Shown here: positions 46,769-58,543 of the stretch, in pieces | Numbering within the stretch: position 1 is the first letter of the stretch | Layout of the letters: each line of letters starts with the position of its first letter | From: Epiperipatus broadwayi | Taxonomy: Eukaryota > Onychophora > Udeonychophora > Euonychophora > Peripatidae | DNA: 64,000 nucleotides | NCBI GenBank assembly: GCA_028023455.1 | Contig: JAQFVV010012546.1 | Coordinates: forward strand, 393,501-457,500 | Direction: 5' to 3' | Program-made: the position numbers and the translations under genes | Notes under the pieces: model-generated | Databases searched by the model: none | The model's input: only the letters and a program-made list of their open reading frames with translations | Told to the model about the DNA's origin: nothing

Positions 46769-47008
46769 TGATTAATAAAGTTTTTTTTTTTAAAAAAAAA
46801 CTTAATTTATATCTTTAAAAATACATTCCACTGCTAAAAGCAACCCTCAGATTAGTGTAAAAGACAGTATTTGAATGGTATTATTATATTATCATCTTCA
46901 AGTATTGCTAGCCTGAAATATGATAATGCTAACATATGAATTAAACCAGAGATCTTTAAAATCATTAATACTGAATTTAAAATGATGCTGTAATCAATTA
47001 GACTATTC

Positions 47009-47405
47009 CAGGGATCCCCAACATTTTTGCACTTAAGAGCACATTCTATAATAATGGCCAGGTGGTGGGTACCATTTATTTTTTCAACCAGGTGGTGAGC
47101 ATCATTTATTTTTTCAATGTAAATTTTTAGTTGGATATTGTTAATAATACACATAATGTATAAAAAAATATTTATTTCAAAAATAAAATTTAACATATAA
47201 TTAATGTTTATATTTTTATGCTGTAAAAGTATAGTATGCCATACTATTTGATTACAATATAATACAATAATTTATAAGAAATTTTTAAAATTAAATTTAT
47301 TTGTATCAGAAAAGTAATTTTTTATTGTGTTTGGATAGTGGTGGGCACACATAAAATGGTCTGCAGGCACCATGGTGCCCACGGGCATAGGGTTGGGGAC
47401 CCCTG
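47009..47405. mobile_element. hAT-superfamily non-autonomous element
   Basis: Terminal inverted repeats CAGGGATCCCCAAC and GTTGGGGACCCCTG bound a 397-base element. The flanking octamers GACTATTC and GACTACTT match at six of eight positions, as a worn 8-bp hAT target duplication. Inside, GCCAGGTGGTGGGTACCATT and AACCAGGTGGTGAGCATCAT form a short tandem pair, with an inverted partner near 47338 (AGTGGTGGGCACACAT). There is no transposase. Confidence 0.8.
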
Positions 47406-47409
47406 GACT

Positions 47410-48790
47410 ACTTTGTCAAAAACAAGTCAGAAAATTTTTATGTACTTATTTCTGACAGTTCTGGTTTCTCCATTTTTTAAAAATAATTTTATAATGCATT
47501 AATACTTATCAAATAACAAGAAAACTAAAAAAAAAAAAATCTGTAGTCACTATAATACCAAAACTGATTTTCAAAGTCATAGTATACTGCAATTAATCCT
47601 AAGATCTACAAAATCAAATTTTCACCTGTGAAAAAAAACAGCATATATGATATAAAAAAAACATACTTCAGTGATTAGAGAATGAAAAAATGTGTTCAGA
47701 GTAGCAAGTAATTCACAGACCAATGAAAAATGTTTGATTAGAAGTATACAATAATATTGTACAAAGAGAAAAAAATAAACAAATTGAAAATTTAATAAGA
47801 CAGCTATCTATATATTCTTATAAGTCAATCTACTATGAAATGTATTATATTTGGAAATCACTCATTAACATTGTTCTTAAAAATATTTAGTGTTAAATCA
47901 GAACTCTTATAGATAAATATTATAAATTTCTAGTAATTATTTTTTTTGGTAAAATAGTCTTGATGTTTGATGTGTCATCTTAGATTAAAATCAAATCATA
48001 TGTTTGTATTATCACTGGTTACATCAACAACACCTGTGAAGAGAGAAAAGTAAGGTGTTAGATATTATATTTTATAGGAATCTGTTATTACTAATAGTTT
48101 AACTAATAATTTAATGTGTTTGAAATGATATAAATAAAGGGTGATTTTTTATAATAAAAAAAAAACACTTAATCCAGCTTATAACTAAAAGTTGCATTCA
48201 AATTAAGTAAGCAAAAAATAAGCTATATATTTTAAAATACAAATTAAGCAGATTTGTTTTTAAAATAAAATAAAAATGGCAATAATCGTATTTATGAATC
48301 TCATGATTAATCACGTTTAAAATTTGCACTTTTGTTAACAAATAAAAAATATTTTCCACTATTTACTTTGATTAAACAGTTTTAATACTTTAGTTGGGAA
48401 TCAATACAGAAATTCTTTGATTATAAGCAAGGGTACTCGACCCAATACACTAACAACTGTTGGCAAAAGCATAAATATTTTGAGATTGTTCACAATGCAA
48501 ATGGTTTTTTTTTAAAGGAATAACGATTAAATTCTTAAAATACTTGGATGGCCAGTGATTTTTGTTTCAAAAAATGTCTGAACAAAATGTTACAAGTTTC
48601 ACATAAATAAAATTGAAAGCACCTTTTGCTAAATTAAGTCATTATGACTGATAAGTTAATAGAGGTTTTCATTCTCTGATATTGATTCAATGCTGTTTAA
48701 AGATTTTATTGAACTTGTGAAAGAAAGAAAAATGACAAAAAGAATGAAATCAATATTATTCTTTGTCAATAGTGAAAGGCTTTGGATTAC
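47410..48790. other. AT-rich intergenic DNA
   Basis: No gene or shared repeat was recognised. Confidence 0.4.
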
Positions 48791-48792
48791 AG

Positions 48793-48858
<66 letters not shown>
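48793..48858. repeat. (TA)n microsatellite
   Basis: About 33 uninterrupted TA units, directly beside the terminal unit of PLE-4. Confidence 0.97.
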
Positions 48859-48860
<2 letters not shown>

Positions 48861-48889
48861 TAATATTCTCACAGATAAATGAATTCATT

Positions 48890-49085
48890 GTATTATTTCA
48901 GGGAGCTTAAACACGTAATAAAATTATAATAGCTAAATAGCTGATACTTCAATACAATAACAATTACTTTCCTCAGAGTTTCTTTTTTAAATCATAAGAA
49001 TATATATGGTGAGATCTAAAATCGTTATTTTTTCCTTTGTTATTTTCTTTTCATCCTCAAATTCTATTGGTTGAGAAGTTTTACA
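48890..49085 (-). repeat. PLE-4 terminal unit (family C), downstream of its coding part
   Basis: On the minus strand it reads GAAAATAACAAAGGAAAAAA, then TTTAGATCTCACCATATATA, then ACTCTGAGGAAAGTAATTG, then ATCAGCTATTTAGCTATTAT. The same order occurs on the plus strand at 49.65-49.77 and 50.02-50.18 kb, so PLE-4 is bounded by inverted units. Confidence 0.7.
48936..48981 (-). ncRNA. Hammerhead-like motif (family C)
   Basis: Minus strand: AACT, core CTGAGGA (48970-48976), arm AAGTAATTGTTATTGTATT, GAAGT, ATC with predicted cleavage, AGCT. The core CTGANGA is kept, but A15.1 of GAAA is G, and stem II is weakened. Stem I has three of four pairs. Confidence 0.45.
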
Positions 49086-49149
49086 AATTATTTTATTCCC
49101 CAATAACTTTTTCCAAAAATTGTTAATTTTTTTTAATTCACACTTTTCA

Positions 49150-49460
49150 TTTATGCACTTGGGTCTTTTTAAAAATATATATAGCTTTCCTTAGCAGTCT
49201 CTGGTCATACTGTTCAATTTTTGCCAGAATATGTATTTTACTAAAATTGTATGTCATGGTTAGTCAATTTAATGTATGCATAAGCAGCTAATGAATTGGA
49301 CTTTCCTCTAACTTCCAAAACGTGTTTTTCCTTTCTTATGTTTGTTTTACAATTAGTCTGTTTAATGGATGAATGTAAACAAACTCTACATGGAATTTCA
49401 TATACACCATGACACTCCAAAGAAATTTTCTCTTTAGGGCATGGAATTACTTTACTAATT
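49150..49460 (-). pseudogene. PLE GIY-YIG endonuclease domain (PLE-4)
   Basis: On the minus strand, from about 49455 downwards, the frame reads CHGVYEIPCRVCLHSSIKQT, then NIRKEKHVLEVRGKSNSLAA, then TNHDIQF, and after a break EQYDQRLLRKAIYIFKKTQV. This matches the GIY-YIG domain of Penelope-like elements: GVYxIPCxxC, then YIGQT, R...EH, NSxLAxH, NHxIxF, then R...EAIxI. The YIG tyrosine region is SSIKQT here and the late Glu is Lys, so it is inactive. It is a different lineage from PLE-2 and PLE-3, which read YFGET and YYGET. Only this C-terminal part survives; the reverse transcriptase is absent. Confidence 0.72.
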
Positions 49461-49719
49461 TTTTAAACATAGTATAAATTGTGTGGATATTATTTTTCTT
49501 TAAACATTACATATGGCAGAACCAGTTTTAATTTTTGATGTATCAAAATCTTTTTTCTTATATAAAAAAGGCACTATTAATAATCATGTTATCAAAACCA
49601 TTATGAAAAAGCAAATTTTTTTAGTAACAACCAAAAGAATTTTAAAATGAGGAGAAAATAACAAAGAAAAAATAATGATTTCAATCTCATCACACACATT
49701 CTTATGATTTGAGAAAGAT

Positions 49720-49760
49720 GAAGCTCTGAGGAAAGTACTTGATATTGTACTGAGAAGAAC
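49720..49760 (+). ncRNA. Broken hammerhead-like motif (family C)
   Basis: AGCT-CTGAGGA (49726-49732), stem II AGTAC-TTGATATT-GTACT, then GAGAAG where GAAAC is expected. Stem I and II sides are kept; the GAAA box is lost. Confidence 0.4.
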
Positions 49761-49887
49761 TTATTTTTTTTTTTTTTTTTTTTATTACATAAATAAAAAA
49801 ACTTATTAAAAAAAAAGATTTTTTGTATTACCAAATAAAATGAGAAAAGAAGGAAAAAACTCCCCCCACCCATTTTTATATTTTGGA

Positions 49888-49936
49888 AAAGAAGGTGTGG
49901 GGAGAGTACTTGTTATTGTACTGAAACATCAGCTGT
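49888..49936 (+). ncRNA. Broken hammerhead-like motif (family C)
   Basis: GTGGGGA in place of CTGAGGA, then perfect stem II AGTAC-TTGTTATT-GTACT, then GAAACATCAGCT. The second half is intact, but core C3 and A6 are substituted by G. Confidence 0.45.
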
Positions 49937-50101
49937 TTAATTATTATATTTTTATTATACATGTGATCAAAACTATTGTGAAGAAGTATTTTTGTAATAG
50001 CAACCAACAGAATTTGACAATGAGGAGAAAATAACAAAGGAAAAAAAAATAACAATTTTAAATCTCACCACACACACATATTTATCATTTGAGAGAGAAG
50101 A

Positions 50102-50144
50102 AGCTCTGAGGAACATACTTATTATTATACCGAAACATCATCTA
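50102..50144 (+). ncRNA. Hammerhead ribozyme motif (family C), complete core
   Basis: AGCT, core CTGAGGA (50106-50112), arm ACATACTTATTATTATACC, GAAAC (50132-50136), ATC with predicted cleavage after 50139, then ATCT. Both core boxes match CTGANGA and GAAA. Stem I keeps three of four pairs. Stem II is weak in this copy; other copies have AGTAC/GTACT. Stem III is minimal, a single A-U pair, as reported for PLE hammerheads. Confidence 0.55.
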
Positions 50145-50184
50145 TTTAGCTATTATATTTTTATTACATGGAAGCTGCCAGAAT

Positions 50185-50186
<2 letters not shown>

Positions 50187-50221
<35 letters not shown>

Positions 50222-50222
50222 T
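50187..50222. repeat. (TG)n(AG)n microsatellite
   Basis: About seven TG units followed by about ten AG units. Confidence 0.95.
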
Positions 50223-50224
50223 AG

Positions 50225-51230
50225 AATTTTTATTCTGCATATACAAAATCATTGTTGAGAATCATTAAGAATAACTTTATACAATAAGAAACAGCTGTCT
50301 ACATCTTTTTTTAATAATGTAGTTTGTTATCTTAAAATAAAAACATTATATTAATAAAGAATTTATCTGCTATGTACACTTTGATTAAAGAAAATGAGAA
50401 TATGGAATTCTCTTTAGGATTACAAAGGTAACCATTTCTAACAAAAAAATTCCCCATTATCAAATATATATATATGAAAGAGCAATGAATATGCTATAAA
50501 TTAATCATTGCCTGGCTTGCTCGCAATTTGGGTGGTATATGTGCAAACACATGGTTAGTGTCTGGAGTCTATAATGAAAGAGTAGATTATTAAAAACAGT
50601 ATGATCATCTCCATTTATGTGGAAAAAGACTGTGTGCAGAATTTATGGTGATAAATATTGGTGATAAATAATTGTGAAGAGATGCACAAATGACAGAGTT
50701 AGTAGACTAGAGATCTTTATGTTACTGATTTTAAGAAACTAAACAATGGAACAATTATATATTTGTCAGTGGGTATTATGTTGAGAAGTAAATATCTTTT
50801 AAATTCATATTTTACTCAAATTTTTATAATTATTTGTAATGTATTTCTCACAATCTCTTAAATGGAACATGCAATCAGTTATAGTTATATACAGAAAAGG
50901 GAAAGGGGGCACAGGTATAAGATTTAGCATTCAAGAGTTAAACTATTTAAGGGTCAGTAATGTAGTTTTTTTTTTTCAAAATAAAATTTATTAGCTAAAA
51001 GGATACATGAACAAAAGCATCTATATAAGCTTGAGTTTTGACTTAATTAGTGATGCTAGACATTATTATCTCTTCATATCAAGTAAAGCTGAGGGGTATT
51101 TAATTTTTTTAGGACAGGTTGACTCTGATCCAGGATTCAATGTGTAATCTATTCGGTTTCCAGAAGTCAATCTCTGTTACGAAAACTTGTCAGTAATGTA
51201 GTTATTTAAATAAAATATACAAATAGCAGT
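50225..51230. other. AT-rich intergenic DNA
   Basis: No gene or shared repeat was recognised. The 51090-51190 segment is less AT-rich, without a frame. Confidence 0.35.
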
Positions 51231-51234
51231 CAGG

Positions 51235-51324
51235 TATTGGTGGTCAAGAGATCAGTGACAGCTGCTTTATAAGCAGTTGTTTCGGGTTAATGGGTTCGCT
51301 TCCCGGATGATGTTATGACACATG
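51235..51324 (+). mobile_element. tRNA-derived SINE copy
   Basis: TATTGGTGGTCAAGAGATCA (A-box region), then GCTTTATAAGCAGTTGTTTC, then ATGGGTTCGCTTCCCGGATG (B box), then ATGTTATGACACATGAGAAA. The 3' half matches the copies at 22.8 and 63.7 kb closely. The 5' half is more diverged. Confidence 0.65.
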
Positions 51325-53080
51325 AGAAAAAATATATATAGACAAATAGCAAATAATATTATACAACCCAACCATTTAAAAACAATAAGGATTTTAATTG
51401 CTATTATATACATATTGCATATTATTTTACGTATTTGTAATATGATAAAAATTCAACCTACTTTTTTAAAAATATTTTTAACCTTATCTCAACATAGATC
51501 AGATATATATTATTTATTTTACGATTGCAACTGTAAATAATCATAGCTAAATAATATAAAATTGAAATGGAAATAATGACTACTCCCAATAAACTATACC
51601 TAGACAATAATCAAACCTCAATAAACTATGAAAAAAATAAAATAATACCATCCATTCTTTTATCTCTGTATTGAAGCTTAATTTATTGATACTGATATAA
51701 ATGAAAGATTGAAATTTATATATTAGTAGATTTGTAAATACCAAAGGAAATATTTGTTTAAAAAATAGTTGTAAATTATCATGTTTAAATGTTATGAATT
51801 GAAATGGAAGTAACAGATAATAATCAATAAACTATAAATTAAGCTCAAATACTAACAGAGTTCAAAGAATTGTTGGTATCATTCCACTTTTATTGATGTT
51901 TAACTATTTTTTATTGTAAACCTAATAACTGTTATCTCATATTTGTTGTGCAAAGCTTTTGTGAATGGCTGCACCATGCATCATATTCTGTAGTAGTCAA
52001 ATATCTACACAATATCACTTAATTTTTCAACTTACAATGGTTCTCCCCTCTAATCCTGCACCATCTTCACTAACTATTTCTAGCAAACAATGTAATTTAT
52101 TTTTTAGCCCTGGACTATATTTCTAAGTTTTGTTTTTGTCAATGACTTGGAATTTAAGTTGAAATCAGTGCAGTTATATATTTATTTGGAAGTCATCTTT
52201 AATCCCTTTTTTATTAACAAGTTAATATTCATAATTAAAAAAAAAGAATCCAACATGATTATAATATATTCATATGGATTTTAAAGCTTTTGAAATTTCA
52301 CTTTATTGACTTGATAATAAAAGAACATATAGGGAGCTACCAGATGAAAACATCATGAGGCACGGTTTTAAATACTAAGCCTTCTTTGTTAATAGCAAGA
52401 ATTAATAAGCAGTCTGAGAATAGGAATTAAATTGTATCACCATCCAGTAACTATCATTAATTCAAGTTTATAGTAGATGGCGCTAAAATAAAGATAGAAG
52501 CATTATGATTGTTTGGTCAGATATCTCATAGATAAAAAAAAAAAAAAGTGCTGAAAGAGTGTTACAGGTGTTTTTTTTGTTTTTTTTTAAACTTATGATT
52601 TTATTTTATTGTTATTTTGGCACTCCACTTAAAAATTGCAGATTGATAAGCTGAAAAATGATCACTATAATAATTAGGATTTCTTGTAATTTTATGTAAA
52701 TTTACTAACAACACAGGATTGTAATTAAGATTTGCTATATTGACTGATCTCATCAATAAATTTTATAACCAAAATAAATATGTTTGATTCATTTAATCTG
52801 TCATTTACACAAGTTTCACTCAGGTTTGATTCAAATCCCATCCTTAGGCCTAATAGACTTTTACATACTTTGAAGTAAATTTATATATAACAGTGTGGAG
52901 ATAAGTAGAATGAGAACAATTCTTTAGTAAAATAATTTGTAACTGAGTACAGGAGCTATATATGCATACACATATAAAATAAAAATTAGGATTATTCAAT
53001 TTTATTTAGAACCTTCTTATAACTTTTACTTATTCTTCTAGTAAAGTAGAAAACATGCTTTCATGCATCTATACAACAGT
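51325..53080. other. AT-rich intergenic DNA
   Basis: The frame at 51322-51540 (72 codons) has no recognisable domain. At about 52812-52850 CACTCAGGTTTGATTCAAAT resembles a B box, but has no A box at the right distance. Nothing else. Confidence 0.35.
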
Positions 53081-53084
53081 GAAA

Positions 53085-53228
53085 AATATTGATAACTATC
53101 TATATTGGTCTGTTTAGGTGGTGACTGGTTTCTAATGTATATATAAATACATACTACATATATGATTAAAACCAGTCATCACTTTGACAATTTCAATATC
53201 AATAACAATCTTAATCTATTGTCAAGGA
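53085..53228. repeat. Fold-back copy of the dispersed repeat
   Basis: GATAACTATCTATATTGGTC then GACTGGTTTCTAATG, and inverted on the right AACCAGTCATCACTTTGACA then AATATCAATAACAATC. Family of the elements at 10.6 and 36.4 kb. Confidence 0.55.
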
Positions 53229-53269
53229 ATGTGTGCGTTTACTATGTTTATTAAAAGAAATGGATTTAA

Positions 53270-53273
53270 AGTG

Positions 53274-53305
<32 letters not shown>

Positions 53306-53324
53306 CCATTTAAATATGAGAATG

Positions 53325-53358
<34 letters not shown>

Positions 53359-53368
53359 CATTCTCATT
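53270..53368. repeat. Two (TA)n palindromes
   Basis: A TA run flanked by AAAGTGA/TTTATATCC is followed by GAATGTGAA-(TA)n-TTCACATTC. The second is a perfect palindrome extending to ATGAGAATGTG/CACATTCTCAT. Confidence 0.85.
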
Positions 53369-53369
53369 T

Positions 53370-54030
53370 TAAAGCACTTAAGATTGACCTACATAAGTGT
53401 GTTTTGGTTTAAAAATAAGATGGCCATTCTTTTTTTTTATCTTGTGGCTGGGATAAGAGTGTCTTTGCATTTAGCATCACTGTTTAATATTATATGGAAC
53501 TAGTGAAAAGAGATAATTACCATTTAAATGGAACTACAATCTGGCACTGCACTAATAAAAATTAGTGATTATTACAATATAAATCAATTTAAATGTCTTG
53601 ATAGTTTTATAAATAGAAAAATGTACTTAGATTTTGATGTATGATCAGAATCTATTGTTGTTTTTAACATGTTAAAAGATAGTGTATTTTATGACAAAAA
53701 GTAACAACTGCATCTAAGTTAACTATAGAAAGGGCTGTTATTTTATTTAATTTATTATATGAAATTGGTACTTAGATGCACTAATAATGCTATATAAACA
53801 CATTAAAAACATTTAAGGTTGCTCTTTAAATAAAACAATCATTATATTATTTCAATTTCCGCATGTGGTACTATAAAATCCTCTATTATAAAGTGACACC
53901 TTTATTGGAGTGGATATGAAAAATAAATAAACAGTTCATGTCTTTCTTAAACACAATATTATATGGTTATTTGGACATGTTTTTTGTCAGAGAAGTAAAT
54001 CCTGTTTATGTTATAAAAAATATCTTAAAA
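53370..54030. other. AT-rich intergenic DNA
   Basis: No gene or repeat was recognised. Confidence 0.35.
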
Positions 54031-54033
54031 GAT

Positions 54034-54375
54034 TAAAACAGGCAAAACTCACTATACATATTGGCACACACATCAAGCTAGAGTAATCAATGGATGCCAG
54101 AAGGCTTGTGCATAAAATCCCCATCTAGTGCCTACTCATCCCATGTCCCCAGAGACTAGTTTCTGGTTTGTGGCCTTCAGCAGTGAGGAGCTTTGTATCT
54201 GAGAGTACTGCACCTAAATCTTAGGATCTAATGCAACACTCCAGCAGCCACCTTTTATCTCCACTTAACTACAAAACTATGAGTCTTAGACTGAAAACAC
54301 TTTAATGTTTTAAATCCAAGCCCATTAGCTTGCTGTGTGTGGCAATATGTATAGTGAGTTTTGCCTGTTTTAACA
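54034..54375 (-). repeat. Solo PLE terminal unit (family A) with inverted ends
   Basis: It starts TTAAAACAGGCAAAACTCAC and ends with the exact inverted word GTGAGTTTTGCCTGTTTTAA; the inverted ends cover about 40 bases. Inside are TAATCAATGGATGCCAGAAG and the hammerhead region. No coding DNA is attached. Confidence 0.75.
54144..54190 (-). ncRNA. Broken hammerhead motif (family A)
   Basis: Minus strand: CTCCTCA, CTGCTGA, AGGCCACAAACCA, GAAAC, TAGTC, then TCTGGGG. Core A6 is C, and two extra bases separate the cleavage triplet from stem I. Inactive. Confidence 0.5.
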
Positions 54376-54379
54376 AGAA

Positions 54380-56040
54380 GTGGTGGTCATGCAATGTTTA
54401 TTATCTTAAAAGATGTTCATTGGTTATTTATAGTATGAATATATTGAATAACTACAATCACACATGATGTTGAAGTATTTCAGAAAGATGAATAAAATAA
54501 AAGCCAGTATTACAAAATATTACACTGAAAAATAAACCAATACCTTCTGTATGTAGATGTGTTTGTGATTCAAAATCTATCTCTAGAGCACTTCCGTCTC
54601 CCTTCTCATGAATTTGGAATGGTCATATGTGTACCCCAGGAGATGTTTAATATATGTGTATGTATTCTCTAAATAAATATATAATAATTTTAATTTTTGC
54701 ATCCATTTGTTGTTTTTTTTTTTAATTTTAAATATTTTTGCTTTAATGTATTAATAGATGCATAGCCTTCATTTATTGATTTAAATAAATTGAAAATGAT
54801 ATTGTGCATAAAATTTTAATAAATTCTTCAGTATAATTTCTTTCATCTATTTTTTGCCTATAATAATTGAAATAACTTTAGTTATTTTTATTTCTTAAGT
54901 AATATGCTCAAGGTTATATTTATAAGAGTAATAAAGAGTTAAATTTTCACAAGTGTTTTTTTTTTTTTTTATAAAATACTTCATGCTTCAAGTTCATAAA
55001 TCATGGAAACAGGAATAGAAAGCATGACTTAATGCCATTTCTGTAAAAATAATAATCCCAAGCTGTCTTTGTCATTAGTACGAAATTGTATATGTTTCTA
55101 TATAATGTTTTGTTTGCCAACTTGCTGCGTACGTTAAACTTATATATGTGTTGAATAAATACCTAAGATATATATCATATAAATGTAATTACGGTATGAA
55201 CAACTTACATTTTTATTTAGACACATGCTCTATATCAAGTCAAATAACTGTATACTGTAACTTCATTATTGTGTATGTATTATGCATATGTATATATTTA
55301 TTGCACATACACATATAACTACATATGCATTTACTATAGTCTCAAATGAATATATATATATGAATTATAATAATGTAAAAAAATCCACATTTTTTTAATA
55401 TAGTTATAACTTTAAAATGATAAAATAAGTATATTAAAGGTGAAAAACCACCGGATGACCATGATATTATGTGATCATAGAAACTTTAGTCTAATTACCC
55501 AATTTATCTACAGGTAGAGAAATTAATATTCATATAGTGATAAATGAACCTACATTGATATAAATAATACATAATAAATAAAAGTGATAGCTAAATATTA
55601 ATATAACACCTTCTACTGTCAAAGTAATCAACGTTTTAAGTAAAATAAATCCACTTTTATTTGCAGCCCAAGATCTTATATGGATAGCAGATTAGACTCT
55701 GAAATTTATTAGGATGAATATCAATGGAAATGACCACGCAACCTTAATCTAATATGTTACCAGTATTTAAATTTGGATCATAAACAAAAGAGGATTGTTT
55801 TTATTCTAGAGGTTATTTTAAGAGAAAGATAATCAGTCTTATTATATGTATATATATTATATGTTTATTTTTGGTCAATGTGTATTTGATATTGTACCAT
55901 CAAATAAGATTGCTGAGGAAAAAATATATTTTATAATAATAAAATATAAAAGAAAATGTAGACTTTTTTAAGAATTTAATAAACAATATTTATTATTTTT
56001 ATTGTAACTATTCTTATAATCGAAAAAAAAGAATATATAT
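54380..56040. other. AT-rich intergenic DNA
   Basis: No gene or shared repeat was recognised. A poly-T run lies at 54957-54971. Confidence 0.4.
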
Positions 56041-56043
56041 ATA

Positions 56044-56268
56044 TGTAAATTATTTAAGATAAGCAAAAAAAAAGTAATTAACTATAATTAGAGAGGAAGG
56101 GAGATGTGATATTTCTTCTCTTCTTAATTAAATATGACTGATCGGAATGCTGACCACCAATATGAACTTAGTAAAATAAAATAAAAATAAAAATTATATA
56201 TAATTAAACATTGTTTAAATCATTCATTTTGGTTGATGAAATTATGTTAGACCACAATCAAAAATAAA
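56044..56268 (+). repeat. Left LTR-like direct repeat
   Basis: It starts TGTAAATTATTTAAGATAAG. It matches the right copy through TTGGTTGATGAAATTATGTT, with many substitutions and small gaps. Confidence 0.6.
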
Positions 56269-56585
56269 TGCTATATTAAAGATAATATAAAGCCATGTAT
56301 TATACATAAGTTATGATTAATATTGTAAATTAGTTACAGTAAAAATAAGCTTTGTGCGGGAATTAAATTCTTCAAGAGATAAAGAAAAATGAGAACATAC
56401 CCATTAGTTACTTGTGTTCTTTCAAGAATGTGAGAACAAAGGCATTCAAATCAATCTGAAGCAAAGCCATATAGCTGCTAAATAAGTAATTTTTCTGGGA
56501 CACTTGATAAATTAAAGGGATATTAACTTCACTTCAAAAAAAATCCAAACCATAAAGAATTTTGCCATACCCATAATAAAAAGAC

Positions 56586-58230
56586 ATGTCAGATCATTGT
56601 GCAACTTATAATTTTTATAAACATTTTACAATGGACATGAAGCCTCTGCTACAGTTGTTGCAGAAGGATATACCATGGAAGTGGACAATAAAGCAAGATA
56701 AAGGTTTTGAACAAACTAAGGAACAATTTTTTCAACAACTAATTGTTCAAATACTCCACATAAAAAAACATTTATTGTATCTTCAGACAGCAGTGAGTAT
56801 GGATTTAGAGCAATATTGTTACAAATCCAGGAGGATGACAATTTTGGAGTGCTGTATTTTATTAACAGATCATTGAAGGGCTCAGAAATTAATTACTCAT
56901 TCACCAAAAAAGAGGCACTAGTTACGATGTGGGCATTTTAAAGATTTTAACAGTTCTTCCTGAAATCCAAGGTGATTGTTGTTACTGCTCACAAAAGCTT
57001 GGCATTCCTCAATCATTTCTACCTAAACAATAGTCAACTTTCTTTTACACATCTAAGTATTATAAGGGATCATAAAATGTAGTAGCTGACATATTGAGTT
57101 TTATTCCAGATGGAGATAATTAAAGTCACCTGCAGGTTAAGGATGTGTGCCTATCTTCCATTGGATTGAAAAGGATAATTCATGGAGACAAATTTGTGAC
57201 ATCTATTTGACAAAAACAGGACACAAAATGCCATAAAATTATTAAGTATTTAAACAAAAAAACTGGCAACACTAAGAATAAAGAGGATTAGATTGGAAAT
57301 TGTCAAGAACCTGCAAAATTGATTAATCTGGTATACTTATTGCCTATATGTACATTATCAGACCAGTAAAGTTGAGCATCTTTTTAAGACCTGCTTCTAC
57401 TGGATGAGAATGATGTCTAGCACAATATCCTTCTTGAATGTGTATGATATTTGTCAATGGACAAAATTATTAGATTTTTGAAAGGTCATTAAACCCAGTT
57501 ATTTCTCAGAAACCCAACAAATTGTTAGCCATTGATGACTATGGACCTTTGCCTTCATTTTAAAGAATGAAGTACTTATTGGTCATAAGTGATACACTTA
57601 CCAAATTTGCAGTAGCATATGCCATAGGAAATGATCAAAATATCATGCAAGTACTAGAGTCACAGTACTTCTCCAAGGTTGAAAAATCCATGGTTATTAT
57701 GTCTAATCCTGGTACTCCATTTGTATTCTCTGAATGGCAAGAGTGAGTAGAAATCCAACCCATGCAAACATGTTATATGGAAGCTGTGTTATTTATTCCA
57801 CGTGTAGTTGCATGTATCCCCTAACCATTGAGGATGAGTAAAACCACTCCCTTAGATATTATTAACTGGAATATCAATGGGTCCACTAGATTTGTGCCAA
57901 TTATGCTAAATTTTGGTCAGCCAGTACTTAGGTTATACAAAGCTAAACTGCCTAGTATTCTGAAGCAGACTGATGGTATAAAAGACCAAAGGGAAGCCAA
58001 ATACAAATTGAATTGGAAAGCAGAGCCCAGAAAACATATAAAGGATTCATCATCATGTATCTTTCAAAGAGGAAATAAGATATGGACCCAACTCACATAA
58101 CATATCTTTAAAAAATTCCAGGAATAATATGATGACCCTTATCAAATTGTTAAATGAAATTATATGAACATCTATCTTCACAATAGCAAATGAAGACATA
58201 GAAAGGGCATTTATAAATTCACATTTGCTC
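56586..58230 (+). pseudogene. Ty3/gypsy-type pol: reverse transcriptase end, RNase H and integrase, decayed
   Basis: In order: the end of reverse transcriptase at 56586-56740 (FTMDMKPLLQLLQKDIPWKW then GFEQTKEQFFQQL), matching the conserved PLxxLLxKxxxWxW and AFxxLK words. RNase H follows at about 56885-56940 (EINYSFTKKEALVTMWAF). A VADILS word near 57083 matches the end of RNase H (NVVADALSR). A zinc-finger-like region lies at about 57360-57460, with HLFKTCFYW then VYDICQW. The integrase core is at 57568-57730 (MKYLLVISDTLTKFAVAYAI, with the first catalytic Asp), and the late integrase region at 57828-58100 (FVPIMLNFGQPVL), with a DPYQIVK word near 58133. Frameshifts and stops separate the pieces. 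Gag, protease and most of the reverse transcriptase are missing. Confidence 0.75.
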
Positions 58231-58543
58231 AAACCATTTAAAGAGACTGGATGCCTGCCTAACTTAAATATATTAGATTATCGTTGTTATTAAATCCATT
58301 AAATACAGCCAGCATAACTTAACAGTTAGAATTTATTTTTGAAATTTTTTTTAATGATAAATCAGGAATAAAATTGACTTAGATTATTGCGATTTTGATT
58401 CTTTTCATCAATTGTGGAGGTGCAACGTATGTTTGGCATTCTACCATAAAAGAATATTGCTAAGAGTAAAGTATATTTTATAAAATATTAAAAATGTAGA
58501 ATTTTTTTATTTAATTAATGAACAAGATTTATTTAAATTTACA

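Larger units (their letters stand above)
49540..50190 (+). repeat. PLE-4 terminal units (family C), tandem, inverted relative to the coding part
   Basis: Two to three units in direct repeat with a period near 375 share ATGAGGAGAAAATAACAAAG (49647 and 50020) and AGAAGCTCTGAGGAA-like words. The middle one carries CTGAAACATCAGCTGTTTAA and the third ATACCGAAACATCATCTATT. Runs of T and A (49760-49815) interrupt the array. Orientation is opposite to the unit at 48.9-49.1 kb. Confidence 0.7.

Noticed and set aside
52812-52850. B-box-like GGTTTGATTCAAATCCC as a SINE
   Set aside because: No A box at the right distance and no second copy in the window.
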